Assembly (NCBI RefSeq): GCF_010015445.1
Contig: NC_053126.1
Coordinates: 18,859,669-18,923,668 of the forward strand
DNA length: 64,000 bases
From: Perca fluviatilis
Lineage: Eukaryota > Chordata > Actinopteri > Perciformes > Percidae
Direction: 5' to 3'
Shown: positions 58,124 through 64,000 of the stretch, piece after piece
Numbering within the stretch: position 1 is the first letter of the stretch
How the letters are laid out: the number at the start of each line of letters is the position of its first letter
The notes under the pieces: generated by a model
Databases searched by the model: none
What the model saw: the letters and a program-made list of their open reading frames with translations, nothing else
Told to the model about the DNA's origin: nothing
Made by a program: the position numbers and the translations under genes

Positions 58124-58585
58124 AGTAAGAAGTGGCTAGTAGTAGGCATTACAATTAACTTTCGGGTTCACATAGGTTTTAGCTTAGTAGCCATCAAACA
58201 AAATTATAACAATATAAATAAATATTAGTTGTTTATTATATTAAATATTTGTGCAATGCCGGTCACTTAATGGCATACAATTCTACAGATGGCATATTCG
58301 TCATTTTCACGTTTATTTTGATAGCTGTTACCGGAAGTTATGTTTGATATTGTGGCTGCCTTGATGGTGTTGAGGGAACAGGAGTTGTGGAAAAGAAAAA
58401 AGTCAGCCAACAGCGTTCAAAGCGGAGACCAATGCAGTCAGAGAGCAGCGTTCAGGTTTTCACCAGCTTTTTCCCCCTTTGTAAGTTATTCACTCTCAGT
58501 AGTTGCTTGCAGAACTGATATGGGACATACTAAACAAGTTTACAGTAATTAATCGGGCTGAAATTGCTGTCTTAAACTTTGGAAG

Positions 58586-60214
58586 ATGATTTTTTGGAAG
58601 ACTGTTGCACTCCTACTGCCTCTGCTGATATCAGCCCAGCATCAAGGGGACAACGGAATAGTCGTCCCGGAGCATGGATTTTGCCAGCCGATTTCAATAC
58701 CTCTGTGCACGGACATAGCCTACAACCAAACCATCATGCCCAATTTAGTGGGCCATTACAACCAGGAGGACGCAGGGCTCGAGGTGCACCAGTTTTACCC
58801 TCTTGTAAAGGTACAGTGCTCGCCGGAGTTGAAATTTTTCCTGTGCTCCATGTATGCGCCTGTGTGCACAGTTTTGGAGAAGGCCATTCCTCCCTGCAGG
58901 TCAATCTGCGAGAGAGCCAAGCAGGGCTGCGAGGCTCTCATGAACAAGTTTGGCTTTCAGTGGCCGGACCGACTGCGCTGTGAGAACTTCCCCGTGCTGG
59001 GAGACGGACAGATCTGTGTGGGCCAAAATGATTCCTCTCCCGCGACCGTCACACCCATCACGCCTGTCCGGGGGGCCCAGGACTTCACCACGGCACCCTC
59101 ACATAGGCCTTTCCGCTGCCCGCCTGTTCTCAAAGTACCCGCATATTTGAATTATAAGTTTTTAGGGGAGAAGGACTGTGCAGCTCCCTGTGAGCCCTCA
59201 AGGAGCGGTGGGAACATGTTTTTCAGTGACAAAGAGATTCATTTCTCCCGCATATGGATTCTGGTCTGGTCTGTGCTTTGTTGTGCATCTACATTATTCA
59301 CAGTAACCACCTATTTAGTTGACATGCAGCGCTTCAGATACCCTGAGCGACCTATCATCTTCCTGTCTGGCTGCTACACTATGGTGTCCATAGCCTACAT
59401 AGCTGGCTACTTCCTGGGAGACAAAGTGGTGTGCAATGACGGCTTCAGCCCAGAAGGCTATAAAACTCTGGTCCAAGGCACCAAAAAGGAAGGTTGCACC
59501 ATCCTCTTCATGATGCTCTATTTCTTCAGCATGGCCAGCTCCATCTGGTGGGTCATCCTGTCTCTCACCTGGTTCCTGGCAGCAGGTATGAAGTGGGGCC
59601 ACGAGGCCATTGAGGCCAACTCTCAGTATTTTCACCTGGCAGCCTGGGCGGTGCCAGCCGCCAAGACCATCAGCATCCTGGCCATTGGGCAGATCGAGGG
59701 TGATGTGCTCAGCGGTGTCTGCTTCGTCAGTCTCAACAGCCTGGCCCCTCTACGAGGCTTTGTGTTGGCCCCTCTCTTCATTTATCTCTTCATCGGTACC
59801 TCTTTCTTGCTGGCCGGCTTCGTGTCACTGTTCCGAATCCGCACCATCATGAAACACGATGGCACCAAGACGGAGAAGCTGGAGCGACTGATGGTGCGGA
59901 TTGGGGTATTCAGCGTGCTCTACACCGTCCCTGCTACCATTGTTATTGCCTGCGTCTTCTATGAGCAGGCCTTCCGCCCTCACTGGGAGCGCAGCTGGGT
60001 CAGCCATAACTGCAGAAGCCTGGCCATCCCGTGCCCTGTGCAGACCGGGCCCCGCATGACTCCAGACTTTACTGTCTACATGATCAAGTACCTGATGACA
60101 CTGATAGTGGGTATCACCTCTGGTTTCTGGATCTGGTCTGGAAAGACTCTACACTCCTGGCATAAGTTTTACACAAGGCTGACAAATGGCAAACATGGAG
60201 AGACCACTGTGTAG
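58586..60214 (+). CDS. fzd2: Frizzled-2, Wnt receptor (single exon)
   Basis: The gene encodes 542 aa without introns, as in vertebrate FZD1/2/7. A signal peptide spans about residues 1-19. The cysteine-rich Wnt-binding domain (about 31-150) has all ten cysteines: 33, 41, 78, 87, 94, 104, 108, 115, 132 and 144. N-glycosylation sites lie at N47 and N148. Seven membrane helices lie roughly at 222-245, 256-277, 304-330, 346-368, 390-415, 437-459 and 494-519. The Dishevelled-binding KTxxxW motif is K520-W525, and the PDZ-binding end is ETTV. It binds Wnt at the plasma membrane and signals to beta-catenin or planar-polarity pathways (family knowledge). Fzd2 is preferred over Fzd7/Fzd1 because of the meioc-ccdc43 neighbourhood and the short linker; paralogue choice by sequence alone is less certain. 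No CRD or KTxxxW residue is missing. Confidence 0.96.
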   Translation: MIFWKTVALLLPLLISAQHQGDNGIVVPEHGFCQPISIPLCTDIAYNQTIMPNLVGHYNQEDAGLEVHQFYPLVKVQCSPELKFFLCSMYAPVCTVLEKAIPPCRSICERAKQGCEALMNKFGFQWPDRLRCENFPVLGDGQICVGQNDSSPATVTPITPVRGAQDFTTAPSHRPFRCPPVLKVPAYLNYKFLGEKDCAAPCEPSRSGGNMFFSDKEIHFSRIWILVWSVLCCASTLFTVTTYLVDMQRFRYPERPIIFLSGCYTMVSIAYIAGYFLGDKVVCNDGFSPEGYKTLVQGTKKEGCTILFMMLYFFSMASSIWWVILSLTWFLAAGMKWGHEAIEANSQYFHLAAWAVPAAKTISILAIGQIEGDVLSGVCFVSLNSLAPLRGFVLAPLFIYLFIGTSFLLAGFVSLFRIRTIMKHDGTKTEKLERLMVRIGVFSVLYTVPATIVIACVFYEQAFRPHWERSWVSHNCRSLAIPCPVQTGPRMTPDFTVYMIKYLMTLIVGITSGFWIWSGKTLHSWHKFYTRLTNGKHGETTV

Positions 60215-60830
60215 AATAAAGGGGCATCCAAATGTTGCTGGGACTAATTTGTGTATTGTTACCTGTTGCTCATGTGATAGGTAAGTAGCACAGTGAGTAG
60301 CCATAGGGTCTTACAGCATTTTGTATTCACCTCAGCTTTATAGCCACACATGCATGCCAAACTGAGGGTCAGGGTTTGACAAAAGGGCAAGCTGGATAAA
60401 CAAGGACTGAGTCTGACTGTCTGAACAAATAACAAGCATGGCTACGGATGCCATGTGCTGAAATGCTCTCCCTCCCCCTCTCTTAAAGCCACCATAAGCT
60501 CAAGGCGAGTGATGATCCAGCAGCCACGAGCATAGAGAACAAGGGAAAGAATGCGGTGGAAGAGTGGCAGTTTATTCTCTCTGTTAACATTTCAAATGTA
60601 ATTAAATGAAATTGTAAATAGTATTTGTAAAAACCCGAAATTATATATTTGTATTTATAGAAAGTAAATACTTTTCCTTATCTGTCAGTGTACCTGCTTT
60701 ACTTTTGCACCGTAAGAACGCCACATGCCTGAAATCTAGACATGCTCCTTTTTTATTATTATTATTAATTACTGGTTATGAATAACATTGTTTTTTTATG
60801 CATTAAAAGAACATTTCAGTCAATTGGATG
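60215..60830 (+). other. fzd2: fzd2 3' UTR (probable)
   Basis: An AATAAA begins at 60215, directly after the stop codon, but is unlikely to be used. ATTAAA at 60802-60807, after an AT-rich tract, is a plausible poly(A) signal. Another AATAAA lies at 61922. No open frame of interest is seen. Confidence 0.4.
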
Positions 60831-63800
60831 ATATCCAAGAAGCTTTTTCAGTTTACCCCACTGTACTGTCACTCGTTTTTGCTGAGACTCTGCAAAATCT
60901 GCACATATAATCAAAATTATGATCAAATTACTTCAAACTACATGCTTGATTTTAGTTCAAAAGGGAGAACTGAATTGTTTTTCTTTACTTTTTCCCTTGC
61001 TAATGTTCAGTGTTCTTCAATAATTAAATAATGTTGTGATAACAAGTTACTTTCTTTGATCAAAGAACAGCCATGTTGTTTTCTCAAGTGGGTGAGGATT
61101 GTGTCACACCTGAACATCTGTTGCCTCAGAGTGTCAGGCAACAGTAAAAGAGATTTTTTGAATTCTTTATGGAAGTGAGCTTCTTACACAAGACTGTGGC
61201 CCTCTGGGAAATACAAGGATCGAGTTCATACTGAGACAACTGAACGCACCTCTCCCGTTATAATCACTCAAATTCTCAAAATATTCTGAAATATTTCACA
61301 TCTACGTGTTTTGTGTCCGAGAAACTGGTGGCAAGCTGTATGAATGCTTCCTCACACATGTACACCAACATCGCCTTCAAGTGTTAAACAAAACAAGAAA
61401 CCTTTTTTTAGCCTGTTGTAAGAGAGGGCTCGGTTAAATCAACAAGAGTCATCTGGCAAGAAAAGTCAGTGCTGTTGCATAGGTGTGACGGTGTGACCCT
61501 GCCTGTCTGTTTGGGGAAGGGAAAACAAGGGTGTTCAGGTTTGCTGTAGTGTTACTTCTCTGGAGCTACTGTTGCTCTGTGCCAAGTTGGAATCCCCCAA
61601 GCCATGGAACTGAACCTTCACTGCTGTGATGTCATGAAGTAGATGGGTGTGTTGGAGAAAGTTGATCCTCTTGCCTCAGAGCGAACGCTTTGGGCTAGAA
61701 GCAGGCGTTCGAACAATTGCACGCACATACAGTACAGTATTGTGTGCATTTGTATTGTTACTGAAACGGTAAGACACATAATCACTATATTAGGCTGTGG
61801 CTCTCTAGGTTACAGTATAGTCACTGACACAAGCATATAGCAGAGCCTTTATGGACCTCTTACATCGCATGACCTGTTGGACGCAATGATGTTTGTCTTT
61901 CTTGTATCCGTATCTAGGGGTTGAATAAAGAAATGTTGTAATAACAGATAGGTAAGAAGAGTGATTAAAGGTAGAAACAGATACTCCGAGGGGGACCATA
62001 AATCTACTCTCTTACACCCCCTCTGCCTCCACCCTCATTCCCTCTCTCTGCTCAGATGAATGGGGGGAATGCGAGTGAGTCAGTGGAGCAGTGCTGGGCC
62101 TTTGCCTAGTGACAGACAGTCTCCTGTGTGCTGCTCACTTCAAAGCGCCGCTGAAACCTGACTTGCTCCTTGTAAACAGTGCCGCCTGGCCCGAAGGCCC
62201 ACTTCCTGCGCTTAACTCAACTTAATGGCTTGTTTGTTTGGCTTTGCACCGAAGCAAAGAAACGAATGAAGAGCGAGAGAATGAAGAGAAGCGGCATGGG
62301 GTGGGGTGCTGGTGGTAAAGGGATTGTTTTAGGGTTTAGGGGAGGAGGGGGTTTGGAGAGCATGATGGAACATTTGGTAGTATTTGGTTGCTTTTGTCTT
62401 TCTCCAGGGAAAATCAGCAAAGAGAGGGAGAAAAGAAGAAAACAAATGAGGAGACGTCACTGTGATTTTGTGGATCTTTCAACTGAAACTTTGAATCTCA
62501 GACCGTTAAACTAAATGGAATCAGATGCTCTGCATTAAAGTTATGCCAGGAAAAAAAGCTTTTCACAAAGTAATTTTCTCTCAGTAAATCTTAATGAGTT
62601 GTGTGTGTGTGTGTTTTTATATAAACATTACCTGGTGGACTTCTCAATACATGCAGAGAACTGTAAGACATCCAGGTTTATAATTAAGACATCTACTGTA
62701 TCAAACTATTTACATGAAGAGGTGGTAGCTGTCTAAAGTAGATCCTTGTCTCTTTCATGTCGTTGCCCAGTTTTTCAGTGTCAGCCGTCTCCCATGTTGT
62801 TGATCTCATATCTTAAATCTCGCATGCAGACGTTTCCTGCTTGCTTAAAGGCAAGAAGGGACAAGCCGAGGATTGGGGGTAAGACAGGAAGAACGCTCCT
62901 GGAGTTGATGTGATGTCGCTCTTATTGGGATAAGACCTTGACATGTTAGAAAGGGATCGTGTTGTTAGTCACAAGCGCCAGTGTTCTCCCAGTTGCTGTG
63001 GAGCCTTTCTTTTAATGTATAAAACATTATATCATGCCTATGAATGGGGTTTGCAAACACACAAAGGAAATCAGGATTGAGGAAAAGAGAAAAAAAAAAA
63101 GAAAGAAAAAGAAACTACCAAGACATGTAGTAAGTCTGTTTCTAATCAAATCTTGGCACAAACTCAAGAAGAACTCATGCTCTGATGGCTAACACTGGAT
63201 TAGTTGCAGTCATACATTATCCTAACCATAGGCGAGCAGCTGAGATTTTCCAGAGCACATACTATATCTATCTGTCTCGCTCTCCCTTGAAATCTCAACA
63301 GGAAGTGCAATATGTTCTTTCTCCTCCTATCATTGCTTTCAAAGGCGGCCACTGTGAGTGGGATGGAGCGTAACAAGTTGGCAGGAGACCGAAGGTTTAA
63401 ATGTGCATTTCAGTTTCTGACTTTGATTCAGGGCCTCAAGCCATAAATACTGGTGCTGACAGTCACCATGAGGAGGTGTCCTGCTTTTCTCCATTTATCT
63501 TTTGTCCACTAAAATCCCTTTTTTTAAAAAAAATCTTGACAGCCGTGTTACTCTTGTTGAATTCAGAGCCATATTTTTCACTGAAAAGTATATATCATAC
63601 CACAGTTGTTTTTACTGTTGAAAAACTACAAAATGAAATTTATCTTAAGGAATTTATTTCTTTTAATAACACTATGATGATTTGTCCTCCTATCTCTTTA
63701 AGGCTTGCATCATGCCTTACAGATGTCCAGCTGTTACTAAATCACTAAACAGATATTGTACCTTTTTGCCTAAATACTCAGATCAACATGCAGGCTTCAT

Positions 63801-64000
63801 ATTGGAGCAGAGAGCAAATATAGTAGAAATTGTGGAAAGGAGTTCAGCCCATCATGCGTTCTAACTTTGCATTCTTGGTGGTTCATTTTCATGCCTCAGG
63901 CACACCATTTGTCTGGGATTGTATTGCTCATAAGTGCACGGACCACTCAGGGGTGGCTTTGACAAGGTAACAAGGCTGGTAGGGGCTACTAACTCTGCAA
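60831..64000. other. Downstream flank of fzd2
   Basis: No gene is supported. A GC-richer unique block at about 62030-62230 contains TTCAAAG, a TCF/LEF-like core, as does 63338-63346. Other sequence is AT-rich and unremarkable. Confidence 0.45.

Larger units (their letters stand above)
56866..58585. other. Intergenic region between meioc and fzd2 starts
   Basis: A GC-richer 150 bp next to the meioc start is followed by AT-rich DNA with the 51-bp duplication and the TAG array. The last 250 bp should include fzd2 5' UTR. A 70-codon upstream frame (58340-58552) lies there but matches nothing. Confidence 0.5.

Noticed and set aside
58340..58552. Small protein gene upstream of fzd2
   Set aside because: The 70-codon frame matches no family I know and lies where 5' UTR is expected. 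It may be a chance upstream frame.

Overview
The window is vertebrate nuclear DNA, almost certainly from a teleost fish. It has split genes with GT-AG and minor-class introns, long CA/TG microsatellites, and many hAT, Tc1 and TTAA-flanked miniature transposons plus tRNA-derived SINEs of the kind common in ray-finned fish. Three real protein-coding genes are recognised, all in the right-hand 24 kb: ccdc43 (+, 40253-44138, five coding exons, 214 aa), meioc (-, 45993-56408, seven coding exons, 780 aa, plus a probable 5' UTR exon) and fzd2 (+, 58586-60214, single exon, 542 aa). I recall the same three genes as neighbours on human 17q21.31, which supports orthology and the choice of fzd2 over fzd7 or fzd1.

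Layout. 1-40 kb: no exon I can support. It is intergenic DNA (or intron of an unseen gene) with microsatellites, two SINE copies (3.8 and 35.8 kb), hAT elements (17.6-18.75 kb, and a hAT nested in a hAT at 20.1-21.4 kb), a truncated Tc1 element with an open catalytic domain (27.0-27.9 kb), a perfect 23-bp-arm palindrome (19.46 kb) and several unique stretches that look like candidate regulatory elements. 40.2-44.7 kb: ccdc43. 44.8-56.9 kb: meioc, tail-to-tail with ccdc43, with introns filled by transposons. 57-58.6 kb: intergenic DNA between the divergent starts of meioc and fzd2. 58.6-60.2 kb: fzd2. 60.2-64 kb: fzd2 3' UTR and downstream sequence.

The three genes are not a pathway. Fzd2 is a Wnt receptor, Meioc is a germ-cell factor of meiotic prophase, and Ccdc43 is a small, poorly characterised coiled-coil protein. 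No new biological system was found. The most notable observations are two consecutive U12-type introns in ccdc43 (one AT-AC, one GT-AG) around a 56-nt exon, and repeated transposon insertion within about 10-40 bp of splice signals in both ccdc43 and meioc. Exon borders were derived by hand from splice sites, reading phase and remembered human orthologues, and the phases close exactly in both split genes. UTR ends are less certain.
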